Positions 1 through 8,791 of a DNA stretch of 64,000 nt are shown here, piece by piece. The position numbers were made by a program, and so were the translations under genes. Origin of the DNA: Bacillota bacterium (GTDB lineage Bacteria; Bacillota; Clostridia; Oscillospirales; Ruminococcaceae); contig JAEWRN010000043.1 in assembly GCA_023460035.1 (NCBI GenBank), forward strand, positions 124,001 to 188,000, written 5' to 3'. Each line of letters starts with the position of its first letter. Position 1 is the first letter of the stretch. The notes beneath the pieces were generated by a model, which was not told where the DNA came from, made no database searches, and was given only the letters and a program-made list of their open reading frames with translations.

Positions 1-1019
1 ACTTTGACCAGAATTTCACGCTGCAAAGCGCCAACGAGGCCGCCCGGCAGCAAGCCCCCGCGCTGTGTAAAAAGGGCTCGGTTCGCAGGTTGCTGCGCGC
101 GCGGCCAGACCTCACCACACCATTGCACAATGGGCAGCCCGTAAGCGTTTCGCTGTTTCAGCTTGCGCCAAGCCAGCTGACCCTTTCACTGCTGCCCTGT
201 GCTGAAGGCGGTTATTGGGGACTGCTGACCCCGCCACCTGCCGAACAGGCGTTTTCTACCGAGTTTGCAGCCCAGCTGCGCGACCCGCTGACCGAGGCCT
301 TTGCGCTGTTGCCGCTGCTGGCAAACCAGATGGACCCCGCCAGCGATTATTCTGCACTGGACCGGCTGAACCTGTGCTGTTACCGCATGCTGCGCAGCAC
401 CCGCCTGCTTTCGCAGTTGTCGGTGTTGACTTCGCTTTCGGCCGTCAATGTGGCCAGCGACTTTGCCGCGGTGACCCGCGGCGTCTGCGTTGCGGTGCAA
501 AACGTGCTGCTGCCCGGCCAGCCGCCGCTGGAATGTGACGTGCCGGACCTTGCGCTGCCGGTGGCGGCGGCACCGGACGCGCTTTCGACCATGGTGACTG
601 CCCTGCTGGAAAACGCACTGCGCTTTTCACGCGACGGCAACCTGATTCGGCTTTCGCTTCAAAACCTGCGGGGGCACGCGTTGCTGCGGGTAACCGACAG
701 CGGCTGCGGCATACGGCCGGAGGTGTTGCCCCATATTTTTGACCCGTTTTTTTCTGTCGACTGCTACGGCGACGGGGCGCCCGCCCCCGGCGCCGGGCTT
801 GGGCTGACCTTTGTGCGCGTGCTTGCCGGCAAGCTGGGCGGCACCGTTTCGGCCGAAAGCCGTTTTGGCGAGGGCACACAAATTGCCGTCAGCCTGCCGT
901 TATCGGCCGGGCACCCCGACCATACACAGGGCAGCAGAGCAGTGGATTACCTGACCAACCGCTACTCGGCGGTATCTGTGCAGCTGTGTGATTTCTGCCG
1001 CCTGCCGGACATCGGCTGA
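1..1019 (+). CDS. Sensor-histidine-kinase-like protein with a degenerate H-box, 5' end outside the window
   Basis: The frame is open from the window edge, so the N-terminus is missing; what remains is about 339 residues. It begins with a PAS-like stretch (FDQNFTLQSANEAAR) and ends in a HATPase_c domain with recognisable N-box (ALLENALRFSRDG), G1 (DSGCGI), F-box (IFDPFF) and G2 (GAGLGLTFVRVLAG) motifs. In the dimerisation region the segment EFAAQLRDPLTEAF aligns with the usual SHELRTPL H-box, but Ala and Gln stand where His-Glu is expected. The ATP site therefore looks intact while the phospho-acceptor looks lost. A 40-residue tail follows the kinase core. It converges on the DegV gene and shares a bidirectional terminator with it. 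It could be a pseudo-kinase or a kinase acting on another protein's His. Family assignment is firm; activity is uncertain. Confidence 0.85.
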   Translation, partial: FDQNFTLQSANEAARQQAPALCKKGSVRRLLRARPDLTTPLHNGQPVSVSLFQLAPSQLTLSLLPCAEGGYWGLLTPPPAEQAFSTEFAAQLRDPLTEAFALLPLLANQMDPASDYSALDRLNLCCYRMLRSTRLLSQLSVLTSLSAVNVASDFAAVTRGVCVAVQNVLLPGQPPLECDVPDLALPVAAAPDALSTMVTALLENALRFSRDGNLIRLSLQNLRGHALLRVTDSGCGIRPEVLPHIFDPFFSVDCYGDGAPAPGAGLGLTFVRVLAGKLGGTVSAESRFGEGTQIAVSLPLSAGHPDHTQGSRAVDYLTNRYSAVSVQLCDFCRLPDIG

Positions 1020-1035
1020 TGTTATGCCGTTATAA

Positions 1036-1069
1036 AAAAGCTCTGCCGAAACACTGCGGCAGAGCTTTT
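1036..1069. terminator. Bidirectional intrinsic terminator
   Basis: A 13-bp perfect stem (AAAAGCTCTGCCG with CGGCAGAGCTTTT) around an 8-nt loop has A and T runs on both flanks. It lies between the kinase-like gene and the convergent DegV gene, so it can serve both. Confidence 0.9.
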
Positions 1070-1085
1070 GTTGTATGAAATTACC

Positions 1086-1958
1086 TCAGCGCTCACGCCC
1101 CACAAAAAACAGCGCGATGGTGCCAGGGCCGGAATGTGCGCCGATGACCGGGCCCACATAGTTGAGCAGCACCGTTTTGCAGCCGAAACGCTTTTTTACC
1201 ATGTCGGCCACCCGCTCGGCATCCTCTAATGAATCGCCGTGGCTGATGTACACGGTCTGGCTGCGCGGGTCAATTGCAAGCTGCTCCATGTGGTCTACCA
1301 GTGCGCGCAGGCTGGCAAGCCGGCCCTTTGCCGTGCCCACTTTAACAAGGTGGCCCTCGTTGTCCATATGCATAACCGGCTTAATGCCCAGCATTGTGCC
1401 AACCAGCGCCACGGCGGGGCTGATGCGCCCGCCGCGCTTTAAGTGCCCAAGGTCATCCACGGTAAACCAGTGGCACAGGTGCAGCTTTGTCTGCTCGGCA
1501 TAATCGCGCACCGCCTCAATGGTGAGGCCCTGCTTCTTTTTTTCTGCCGCCAGCGTCACCAGCAGCCCCTGCCCCAGCGAGGCCGACAGCGTATCCACCA
1601 CATAAATCTTGCGCTGCGGGTAAGCGGGCTTTAATTCTTTGGCCGCAAGCTGAGCGGCGTTGTAGGTATTCGACAAGCCGGAGGAAAACGCCAGCACCAG
1701 AATGTCATGCCCCGCATCCAGCTCGTCGCGCATGCCCTGCATCCAGCTGTCCATGTTCACCGCACTCGTCACGCTTTGTTCGCCGCCGCGCACCGCCGCA
1801 TAAAATTCTTTAAACCCCAGTTCGCGCCCGTCCAGATAATTGGCATACTCGTGCCCATTTACCTGAAAGGTCAGCGGCAGCACCGAAAGCTGCAATTCCT
1901 GCGCCAGATCAGCCGGCAGGTCACAAGAGGAATCGGTCATGATTACATAGTCTTGCAT
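1086..1958 (-). CDS. DegV family fatty-acid-binding protein
   Basis: This 290-residue protein has the DegV signature: the N-terminal MTDSSCDLP segment, the central FSSGLSNTYN loop, SLGQGLLV, and the LKRGGRIS and SHGDS motifs. DegV/FakB proteins bind a single fatty acid and, with a FakA kinase, feed exogenous fatty acids into phospholipid synthesis; no FakA partner is in the window. The start at ATG 1958 is chosen because it follows GGAGAACG at the right spacing and opens directly on MQDYVIMTDSS; the open frame further upstream is only the shadow of the next gene. It follows the DUF1836 gene by 46 nt on the same strand, so the two are likely cotranscribed. Confidence 0.93.
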   Translation of the reverse strand: MQDYVIMTDSSCDLPADLAQELQLSVLPLTFQVNGHEYANYLDGRELGFKEFYAAVRGGEQSVTSAVNMDSWMQGMRDELDAGHDILVLAFSSGLSNTYNAAQLAAKELKPAYPQRKIYVVDTLSASLGQGLLVTLAAEKKKQGLTIEAVRDYAEQTKLHLCHWFTVDDLGHLKRGGRISPAVALVGTMLGIKPVMHMDNEGHLVKVGTAKGRLASLRALVDHMEQLAIDPRSQTVYISHGDSLEDAERVADMVKKRFGCKTVLLNYVGPVIGAHSGPGTIALFFVGRER

Positions 1959-2004
1959 CGCGTTCTCCTTTTGCCGCGGGCCCAGCATGATGGGCGGCGG
2001 GCGG

Positions 2005-2574
2005 TTAATTTTCTTTGTCTTTCTTTTCTTTGGGCTCTTTTGCCGCCTTTGCCGGGGCAGGCTTTTCTGCGGCCTGTGTGCGCTGCAGCATTTCAAGCAA
2101 TTCCAGGGCAACCAGCCGGTCCACATAGCTTTGCAGCGCAAGGTCCAGCGCAAGGCGCGCAAGCTCTGGCTGGTTGCTTTCATCCGGCAGCTTTTGGGCC
2201 GCCTGCGCCAGGGCATCGCTTAACCTTGCAAGGTACCGGGTATAAAATGCCTTGGTGTCGGCAATGTCCGGCTGCTGCTCTAACAGGCGGCTGGTGTCCC
2301 CTACCGACAGCACCTGCTTTAACTGGCAGATAGCCGTCAGTGCCGCAAGGTGCGGGCGCTGGTAGCGTTTGCCCTCCGGCCGGGGCAGCACGCCGCTTTT
2401 GATGTAATTGTTGATCATGGCGCCGGTCAGCTCGTCCGCACTTTCGCCCGGCATCTGCTGGCGCTGCATATAGGCGAGTACCTGGTCCTTATACAGTTCA
2501 ATATCCGGCAGGCCCTCGTACGGGGCAGGGCGCCATTCTGCAAGGCGGCGGCGCAGCTCTTCCATCTCATTCAT
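2005..2574 (-). CDS. DUF1836 domain protein
   Basis: A 189-residue cytoplasmic protein that matches the DUF1836 pattern: an N-terminal helix-turn-helix-like segment with the NNYIKSGVLPRP motif followed by helical repeats, then a Lys/Glu-rich charged tail. The family is common in Firmicutes and often paired with DegV genes; the N-terminal part resembles a MerR-like winged helix, so a regulatory role is possible but unproven. The ATG at 2574 is preceded by GGGGGAAGAG. It is the likely first gene of a two-gene unit with DegV. Confidence 0.88.
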   Translation of the reverse strand: MNEMEELRRRLAEWRPAPYEGLPDIELYKDQVLAYMQRQQMPGESADELTGAMINNYIKSGVLPRPEGKRYQRPHLAALTAICQLKQVLSVGDTSRLLEQQPDIADTKAFYTRYLARLSDALAQAAQKLPDESNQPELARLALDLALQSYVDRLVALELLEMLQRTQAAEKPAPAKAAKEPKEKKDKEN

Positions 2575-2746
2575 CGCTCTTCCCCCACTTTCAGTTTTAT
2601 TGTATCAGCCCTGCAAAAAAATGTAAATAGTTTATAACATTTTATAATTTAATTTTTTAGATTATATTACGCCATATCAAATACCCAAACGTTCTGTGTC
2701 ATACCTGTTGTCGCTGCTGCGCCACAAGCCCCCATGACAGCAAAGC

Positions 2747-2776
2747 ACAGGGGAGGCAAACAGCTGCCTCCCCTGT
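2747..2776 (-). terminator. Terminator-like hairpin after the first SGNH gene
   Basis: A perfect 12-bp stem, ACAGGGGAGGCA with TGCCTCCCCTGT, sits just downstream of the leftward SGNH gene. The T-run on the minus strand is weak. The rest of 2575-2790 is A+T-rich and shows no gene. Confidence 0.65.
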
Positions 2777-2790
2777 ACCTATTGTAAAAA

Positions 2791-3690
2791 CTATGCGCCG
2801 GGGTCAATGCCGCCGACATAGGGGTTTGCGGGGTCATAGGCCGCGTGGGTGATCAGGTACTCCAGCCAGGCGATATACCCGTCTTTCGACAGGTGCAGCC
2901 CGTCGTTTGCGGCATACCCGTCTTGCAGCACCCCGTCTGGGCACAGGCTTTCGTTGAGGTTGAGGTAATAACAACCCTTTTGTGCCGCAAGCGATTGCAG
3001 GCGGGCGTTGACGCGGGTGATGCGCTCGGGCGAAAGGCCCGGTTTTTCCTGCGTTGCGGCCGCGGTGGGCAGCAAGATGGACTGCACATAAATTTTGGCG
3101 TTCGGCAGCTTTACCTGCAAATCGTCAATAAACTTGCCATAGTCCGACACCAGCGTGTCCTCTGCCGTCGTGCTTTGGTCCACCAGTTTGTTTGCGCCAA
3201 ACATTAAGTAAATTTTTTGCGGCGCGGCGTCCACAATCGTCTGCACGGGGTCGTAAGTGGTGCCGTCGCTGTTTGCCCACTGCACACCGTTGACCGGCGG
3301 GGTGACGCCAATGGCGGCGATGACATGCGTGTCGGGCAGGCTGGCGGCACCCTTGTAGTCCACCCAGCCGGTGGTGATGGAGTCGCCGACAAACGCGGCG
3401 TCGCTGAAATACGACAGCTCTACGCGGCCCTTTTCAGGCAGCGCTTCCCCCGCGGGGGCAGAACTGCCGGTACTGGTGCTGTCTGCCCCAGACTGGGAAA
3501 CAGACGACGTAACCGGCAGCGAAGCGCCCTGTGAGGTATCGCCGCCCTTCACGACCTCAATAATTTTGGTGATAACCGCCGCAAGGCCCAGCAGCAGCAG
3601 GATGACAAGCACGACAAGGATAAAGCGCTGAAAACCCTTGATGCGGCGCCTTTTGTTGCGATCTCCACGGTAATAACTTCTATAATCCAC
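2791..3690 (-). CDS. Membrane-anchored SGNH/GDSL hydrolase, paralogue 1
   Basis: 299 residues with a short basic cytoplasmic N-terminus, one membrane segment (about residues 22-42), a Ser/Thr/Gly-rich linker, then an extracytoplasmic SGNH-type hydrolase. Seen motifs are FVGDSI (nucleophile Ser, about residue 104), FGANK (block III Asn) and DGLH (Asp-His dyad, about residues 263-266), so the catalytic set is complete. The GTG at 3690 is preferred because AAAGGGGAACAC precedes it; an upstream in-frame GTG would add 13 residues without a ribosome site. It is the last of three tandem paralogues downstream of the nonulosonate operon. Such enzymes usually remove O-acyl groups from glycans or esters; a role on the surface polymer made next door is inferred. 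Confidence 0.88.
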   Translation of the reverse strand: MDYRSYYRGDRNKRRRIKGFQRFILVVLVILLLLGLAAVITKIIEVVKGGDTSQGASLPVTSSVSQSGADSTSTGSSAPAGEALPEKGRVELSYFSDAAFVGDSITTGWVDYKGAASLPDTHVIAAIGVTPPVNGVQWANSDGTTYDPVQTIVDAAPQKIYLMFGANKLVDQSTTAEDTLVSDYGKFIDDLQVKLPNAKIYVQSILLPTAAATQEKPGLSPERITRVNARLQSLAAQKGCYYLNLNESLCPDGVLQDGYAANDGLHLSKDGYIAWLEYLITHAAYDPANPYVGGIDPGA

Positions 3691-3770
3691 GGTTTTGTGT
3701 TCCCCTTTGGCTCGTTTGGGTGCCGGCACAGGCTGCCGACTGTTTTATTATACCACGCCGGGCGGGCCGG

Positions 3771-4736
3771 TCAATAATGGGTCGGTGCTTCGGTATAGGT
3801 ATTTTGCGGGCTGTACGCGGTGTGGGTGACAAGGTATTCCAGCCAGCCGCGGTAGCCGTCGGTATTGATGTGCACGCCGTCACCCGCGTCGATGTCCCAG
3901 TTCAGCACACCGCGCTGGCACAGGTATTCTTCAACGTCAAGGTAATAGCAGTCTTTTTGAAAGGCCAGTGCCGCAAGCCGGTCGTTTACCCTGTTGATGC
4001 GGTCCGGCGCAAGGCCGGGCTTTGACGCCGTGCCCTCTGCCGTGGGCAGCAGCACCGACTGCACATAAATTTGTACCCCCGGCAGGGCGGTCTTTAAATC
4101 GTCGATAAACGTACCGTAATCGGCCACCAGCTTGTCTTCAACCGTTTCGCTTTGCGACACCAGCATGTTGGTGCCCAGCATAATGTAGATTTTTTTCGGG
4201 GCGGCGGCCACAATGGTGGCCAGCGGGTCGTATAAATCACTCGCTTTTTGGTTGCGTGCCCACAGCCCGCCGTTCACCGGTGGCGAAGCGCCTTTTTCGG
4301 CAACGACCTGCGCACCCGGCAACAGCCCGGCAGCAGTGCGAAACACATCCCACCCGGTGCTGATAGAATCGCCCACAAACAGCGCATCGTCAAAATACGA
4401 AAGGTCTACCCGCCCGTTTTCGGGCAGCGCATACAGCTTGCTTGCCGGTGTGACCGGGGCAAAGGTGTTGACAGTCTGGGGCGCGGCCGCCATCGTCTCC
4501 CAGCGGGTGCCCCCCTGCGCCGTTTGCGCCTGCTGCCCCGGCTGGCTGGCCGCCTCGCTGGCAGTACCCCCGGTGGCCGCACTGCTTTGCGGCAATGCGC
4601 GGCGGCCCATTGCATACCAGACTAAAAGGCCCAGCACCGCCAGCACGGCGACAGTTACCAGCATTACCGGCAGCCACCGGCGTGGGCGGTGTTGCTGCTT
4701 TTGCCCGGCAGACCATGTTTTGCGCGGCTGTTCCAT
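3771..4736 (-). CDS. Membrane-anchored SGNH/GDSL hydrolase, paralogue 2
   Basis: 321 residues with the same plan as its neighbours: basic N-terminus, a membrane segment at about residues 23-45, a Gln/Ala-rich linker, then an SGNH domain with FVGDSI, MLGTN and DGVH. The segment after the linker (NGRVDLSYFDDALFVGDS) is nearly the same as in the other two copies, whereas linkers and N-termini have diverged, as expected for duplicated surface enzymes. ATG 4736 follows AAGGGGGGC. The gaps to the flanking copies (80 and 213 nt) allow separate transcripts, and paralogue 3 has its own terminator between them. Confidence 0.88.
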   Translation of the reverse strand: MEQPRKTWSAGQKQQHRPRRWLPVMLVTVAVLAVLGLLVWYAMGRRALPQSSAATGGTASEAASQPGQQAQTAQGGTRWETMAAAPQTVNTFAPVTPASKLYALPENGRVDLSYFDDALFVGDSISTGWDVFRTAAGLLPGAQVVAEKGASPPVNGGLWARNQKASDLYDPLATIVAAAPKKIYIMLGTNMLVSQSETVEDKLVADYGTFIDDLKTALPGVQIYVQSVLLPTAEGTASKPGLAPDRINRVNDRLAALAFQKDCYYLDVEEYLCQRGVLNWDIDAGDGVHINTDGYRGWLEYLVTHTAYSPQNTYTEAPTHY

Positions 4737-4907
4737 TGGCAGCGCCCCCCTTCAATACCCTTATTGTACCACGCCGGGGCCTTGCTACCCGCTGTAAAAT
4801 TTTGAAATTTCTGTAAAACTTGCTTTTACCCGGTTGCGCCGCCGCAACAATAATTTTGCAGGGCGGCAGCACCGCCGCCTGGCAGCTTAGTAAAGCAGTA
4901 AATAAAA

Positions 4908-4933
4908 TACCGCCCGTTTGATTACAGGCGGTA
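4908..4933 (-). terminator. Intrinsic terminator after SGNH paralogue 3
   Basis: TACCGCC pairs with GGCGGTA around a 12-nt loop. On the minus strand it is followed by TTTTATTTAC. It separates paralogue 3 from paralogue 2. Confidence 0.7.
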
Positions 4934-4949
4934 GAAATCGCGTTGTTTT

Positions 4950-5966
4950 TTACGACGCTGCGGCCGGGGTTGCCGGGTAAGGCGAGCCGCCCACATAGGC
5001 AGCGGTGGGGTTATAGGCCGTGTGGGTGACCAGATATTCCAGCCACGCGCGGTAGCCCTCCGGGTTCAGGTGAATCCCGTCTGACGCGGCAATGTCCCAG
5101 TTCAGCACACCGTCATGGCACAGATATTCCTGCACGTTGAGGTAGTGACAGCCCTTTTCAAAGGCCAGCGCCGCAAGGCGGTCATTCACGCGGTTGATGC
5201 GCTCGGCATTCAGGCCCGGCTTCGACGCCGTGCCCTCTGCCGTGGGGATCAAAATAGACTGAATGTAAATTTCACACCCTGGGATGCGCACGCCCAAATC
5301 GTCAATAAACGCGGCATAGTCGTTCACCAGTTTATCTTCGGTCGCTTCGCTTTGGTTGACCAGCATATTGGTGCCAAACATCACATAGACCTTTTTGGGC
5401 ACCGTGTCGGCGATGGCCTGCATGGGGTCGTAGATCTGCGACGCATCGCGGTTGTGCACCCACTGCACGCCGCTCACCGGGGGCGAAGTGCTAATTTCAG
5501 CCACCACCCGCGCATTGGGCAGGCCGGTACTGGCGCTGTACACCGACCAGCCGGTCGTGATGGAATCGCCCACAAAGGTCACGTCGTCAAAATAGCTCAG
5601 CTCTACCCGGCCGTTTTCCGGCAGAGAAAGCATGCGGCGGTCGGTTGCGACAGGGTTAAAGGTGTTGATTGTCTTTTCAACCTGCACCCCGCGCCATACC
5701 TGTGTGGCGGCGGCCGGCGTTGCCGCGGGCAGGGCCGCAGAGGCATCTGCCTGCGTGTTTTCACCTGCGTCGGGCAGGCTGCTTTGCTGTGCGCCGCTTT
5801 GCCCGCCCAAAAACGGCAGCGGCAGCTTGTACCCCAGCGCGCTTGCCACAAACAGGCCAAGGCCGCACAGCAGCACGACCATCAGCACCACAAGGCCCAC
5901 GTGCTGCACGGTGCGCAGGCGTTTTTTCTTTTTCGCTTCCGCCCTGAATTCGCGATATGTGGACAA
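4950..5966 (-). CDS. Membrane-anchored SGNH/GDSL hydrolase, paralogue 3
   Basis: 338 residues starting at a TTG preceded by CGGAGATGA. A Lys-rich N-terminus and a membrane segment (about residues 22-46) precede an Ala-rich linker and the SGNH domain, with FVGDSI, MFGTN and DGIH intact. It is closest to the nonulosonate operon, 119 nt beyond the LegF gene. The three copies keep the catalytic residues, so none is an obvious relic. The substrate cannot be read from sequence; de-O-acylation of a nonulosonate-containing polymer is the idea suggested by the neighbours. Confidence 0.88.
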   Translation of the reverse strand: MSTYREFRAEAKKKKRLRTVQHVGLVVLMVVLLCGLGLFVASALGYKLPLPFLGGQSGAQQSSLPDAGENTQADASAALPAATPAAATQVWRGVQVEKTINTFNPVATDRRMLSLPENGRVELSYFDDVTFVGDSITTGWSVYSASTGLPNARVVAEISTSPPVSGVQWVHNRDASQIYDPMQAIADTVPKKVYVMFGTNMLVNQSEATEDKLVNDYAAFIDDLGVRIPGCEIYIQSILIPTAEGTASKPGLNAERINRVNDRLAALAFEKGCHYLNVQEYLCHDGVLNWDIAASDGIHLNPEGYRAWLEYLVTHTAYNPTAAYVGGSPYPATPAAAS

Positions 5967-6085
5967 TCTATCATCTCCGTTGCTCCCCGCCAGGCACAGC
6001 CTTTGCGGGGGCAGTGTTTTCTGTTTCTATGATACAGCAGATGCCCCAAAACCGCAACGGGGCAACGCGGTAAAGTGTGCACAAG

Positions 6086-6847
6086 TTAGCCGGTAATCGC
6101 GTCGCGCACGGCGGCAAAGGCGGGCATGGTGCCGTACAAATGCTGCGCCACGACCTCCATCAGCAGATAATCTTCTTCTGAGTCGATGTCCAAAATTGCG
6201 GTGTCGAACATCTCGTAAATATCACATTTGCCGTCCCACAGAATGCCGGTTTTATTGTTTGCCAAAAAATCGCGCGCAAACACATAAATACTGGCGTTTA
6301 AATCGTACACCGCGGGGGCCTGCTGGCGGGCGGTAAACGGGCTTTCGATCACCTTTTCCACATGGTCGCCCACCGCTTTGACCATGTTAAAATACGGGTT
6401 GCGCCGTGCCGGGGCCGCACTGAACACAAGGTCAAGGTCTGCCCGCTGTTCTTTTTTGGCAAAGGCAGCAGCCACATCGCCGTCGCGCCGCAACGGGCTG
6501 GTGATGTCAAGGTCAATCAGCGTGTCGTACTCAGCGCCGGTGCGCTGCTCCATTGTGGCAAGGGTCTGCTGAAACACGGCCATTTTGGGCACGGTGTCCC
6601 CGCCCAGCTCTGCGGGGCGCTGCACAAGGTGCACGCCGGGGTGTTTTTCTGCCACCAGCGCCTGCAATTCGGGCGAGTCGGTGTTCAGCGCCACGTCCAC
6701 CGCAAGGTCGGGCCGCTGTTTGGCAAACAGGTTGGCTGCCGCCAATGTATAATATACCAGCGGCTTGCCGCAAAACACTTTCAAATTTTTGTTTTTAAAC
6801 CCTTTGCTGCCCGCACGGCCGCAAACGGTAATCAGCACCTTTTTCAT
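6086..6847 (-). CDS. legF: CMP-nonulosonate (acylneuraminate) cytidylyltransferase
   Basis: 253 residues of the acylneuraminate cytidylyltransferase family, with the N-terminal nucleotide-binding motif CGRAGSKGFKNKN and the conserved DLDITSPLR segment. The reaction joins CTP and a free nonulosonic acid to give the CMP-sugar that transferases use. Given LegB, LegC, LegG and LegI homologues upstream, the most likely substrate is a legionaminic-acid-type sugar rather than neuraminic acid, but sequence alone cannot separate these. ATG 6847 has GGGGGAAAC upstream, 12 nt after the preceding gene, so it is the last biosynthetic gene of the leftward operon. Confidence 0.9.
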   Translation of the reverse strand: MKKVLITVCGRAGSKGFKNKNLKVFCGKPLVYYTLAAANLFAKQRPDLAVDVALNTDSPELQALVAEKHPGVHLVQRPAELGGDTVPKMAVFQQTLATMEQRTGAEYDTLIDLDITSPLRRDGDVAAAFAKKEQRADLDLVFSAAPARRNPYFNMVKAVGDHVEKVIESPFTARQQAPAVYDLNASIYVFARDFLANNKTGILWDGKCDIYEMFDTAILDIDSEEDYLLMEVVAQHLYGTMPAFAAVRDAITG

Positions 6848-6859
6848 GCTGTTTCCCCC

Positions 6860-7795
6860 TTAAAGCTGTATACTTTGGCCCAGCGTCAGTTGCAGTACCC
6901 GCAGCGCCATTTCGGGCGGGTTGGGGCTGGCAGGCGTTTTGCCCAGTGCATAATCCAAAAACGCATCCATTTCGCGCAAATAGCGCTTGTTCACTTCTTC
7001 TTCGCAGTGCAGCACAGCCCCGCCGGGCAGTGTCAGCGTGCCCGCGCCAAAGTCGGCCGTCACGGTGCCGTCCTTCAAAAAGAACTCGGCCGTGCGCCGG
7101 TAGGTGCGGCCAAAATAGTCCAAATGCAGTTCGGCCAGCATCGACGTATACCGCGCGATATAGACCGACAAATCGTCGCTGTCAAGCTCCAGCTCAGAAT
7201 AGGTACCTTTTAAATTAAAGCTCTCCAGCGGGAAGCCGAACAAATCGACTAAATAATCCCACTCGTGGATGAGGTCGATGGTCACGCCGCCGCCCATCGC
7301 GCGGTGGGCGGAATATACGGTGCGGTAATCCACCCCGGCCCGCCAGTCTGGCAGATAGCTGGAGCACAGCACCCTTGCCGAGTACACCCGCTGGCCCGCC
7401 AGCGCGTCTTTTAGCGCAAGGTAGGTGGCGCAATAGCGCATGGGCGCCGCCACCTGTGCCTTTTTGCCGGCAAGGCCCGCGTCGGCCAGCGCATAGCTGC
7501 CGTCCTCAAAAATGGGTTTTTCAATAAACAGGCAGCCCGCGTGGGGGGCAAGGGCCTGAATGGCATTAAAATGCAGGTGGGTGGGGTTGGTGATAAACAG
7601 CAGGTCGTAAGGCTCTTCCCCCGCCACCTCGGTGAGCTGCCGGTGCAGCAGCGCGGCCGTGGCGGGCGGCAGCGCGCGCGCAGAAGAGCGCAACGCGTCC
7701 ACCTCCAGCGGGATGCCGCGCTGCCCGCAGCAGGCATACAGGTTTTTGAGATGCCTTGTGCCAATTGACCCAAGGCCCACAAACAGCACCCTCAT
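6860..7795 (-). CDS. Gfo/Idh/MocA family oxidoreductase 1
   Basis: 311 residues opening with the Rossmann motif FVGLGSIGTRH and carrying the family's EKP signature (CLFIEKPIF) after the nucleotide-binding domain. Such enzymes oxidise or reduce sugar hydroxyls with NAD(P). Its start overlaps the stop of the preceding oxidoreductase by 4 nt (ATGA), showing tight translational coupling. The pair probably makes or modifies a sugar in the same pathway; neither is one of the classical Leg enzymes. The exact reaction cannot be assigned. Confidence 0.88.
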   Translation of the reverse strand: MRVLFVGLGSIGTRHLKNLYACCGQRGIPLEVDALRSSARALPPATAALLHRQLTEVAGEEPYDLLFITNPTHLHFNAIQALAPHAGCLFIEKPIFEDGSYALADAGLAGKKAQVAAPMRYCATYLALKDALAGQRVYSARVLCSSYLPDWRAGVDYRTVYSAHRAMGGGVTIDLIHEWDYLVDLFGFPLESFNLKGTYSELELDSDDLSVYIARYTSMLAELHLDYFGRTYRRTAEFFLKDGTVTADFGAGTLTLPGGAVLHCEEEVNKRYLREMDAFLDYALGKTPASPNPPEMALRVLQLTLGQSIQL

Positions 7796-8778
7796 TGGCC
7801 GGCGCTCCTCTCAATGCGGTCGATCAGCTGCAGGGTATCGCGGTCCTGTGCAAAGCCATAGCGCGCCGTTTTTTCGCCGCGCAGGCAGCATAAAAACTCC
7901 GCCAGCTCATCGACATACGCGTTTTCTACAATATTGTCGCTGTACCGCGCGTCCTGCTCCACCGTTTGGTAGGTTGTAACGGGGGCCAGCTCTTTGGTGG
8001 CGGCATCAAACTCAAACAGGCTGCGGGGGTTGCCCTCCCACAGCAGCTGCATGCCCTCGCCAAACGCTTCAAACCGGCGCACGGCGCGCGGACAGACAAT
8101 GTCCACCGCCAGCTGGCCGCGGGTGCCGTTTGCGTGGGTCAGCGTCACAAGGTAGCGGTCCGGGTAGGGCAGGCCCAGCGTTGTCAGCGTGTCGGCCACC
8201 GCGTGCACCTCTCGCACCGGGCCAAACGCATCCAGCAGCCAGGGCAGCTCGATGCCAAAAATTTCGCGGCAGCCGCCCGTGCGGGCATCGCCGACAAAAA
8301 AGTTTTTATAGTTTTCCCACGGGTGCCAGTCCGGCAGGTACTGGCCAATGTGGTAAATATAGCTCACCGGGCGCGCAAACCCCTTGACGCGGGAGGCAAT
8401 GTACTGCGTTTCGCCGCGGTACAGCATCGTGCTGGACAAAAACAGCAACACGCCCTTTTCGTTTGCCTTGCGCAGGTTGTCGTCGTACCCGTCCTGCACT
8501 AAGTTCAGCTCGGTAAACACCGCAATGCCCGCATCCAGCAGGCTGCCAATCACCGCGGCATGCGACAATGGCGCCGTGCACACCAGTGCCGCGTCAAATT
8601 TGTTTGCGGCCACGGCGGCATCGATGCTGTCATACGCGGTGATGCCAAGGCCCTGTGCCTCTTCGCGGCGCTGGGCGCTGAAATCCACCCCGCAAATCTC
8701 GGCGCCGGGGGCAACGCCCGCCAGCAGTCGCGCGCGGCGCTTGCCCATACTGCCAAGGCCCACGATTAAAAACTTCAT
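7792..8778 (-). CDS. Gfo/Idh/MocA family oxidoreductase 2
   Basis: 328 residues beginning MKFLIVGLGSMGKRRAR. The central motif that reads EKP in most relatives is ELN here (VFTELNLVQ), so the catalytic Lys usual at this site is replaced. Dimerisation and substrate-binding halves appear complete. ATG 8778 is used because it opens on the Rossmann fold; the upstream open frame runs back into the LegG gene. Its divergence from oxidoreductase 1 suggests two different steps, or one catalytic and one altered partner. It lies 13 nt after LegG. Confidence 0.85.
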   Translation of the reverse strand: MKFLIVGLGSMGKRRARLLAGVAPGAEICGVDFSAQRREEAQGLGITAYDSIDAAVAANKFDAALVCTAPLSHAAVIGSLLDAGIAVFTELNLVQDGYDDNLRKANEKGVLLFLSSTMLYRGETQYIASRVKGFARPVSYIYHIGQYLPDWHPWENYKNFFVGDARTGGCREIFGIELPWLLDAFGPVREVHAVADTLTTLGLPYPDRYLVTLTHANGTRGQLAVDIVCPRAVRRFEAFGEGMQLLWEGNPRSLFEFDAATKELAPVTTYQTVEQDARYSDNIVENAYVDELAEFLCCLRGEKTARYGFAQDRDTLQLIDRIERSAGQ

Positions 8779-8791
8779 TGCTCTGCCCTCT

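Noticed and set aside
2791..5966. Long repeats from three similar genes taken as a CRISPR or repeat array
   Set aside because: The similarity is at protein level between full genes; no short regularly spaced repeats occur. No CRISPR array was seen anywhere in the window.
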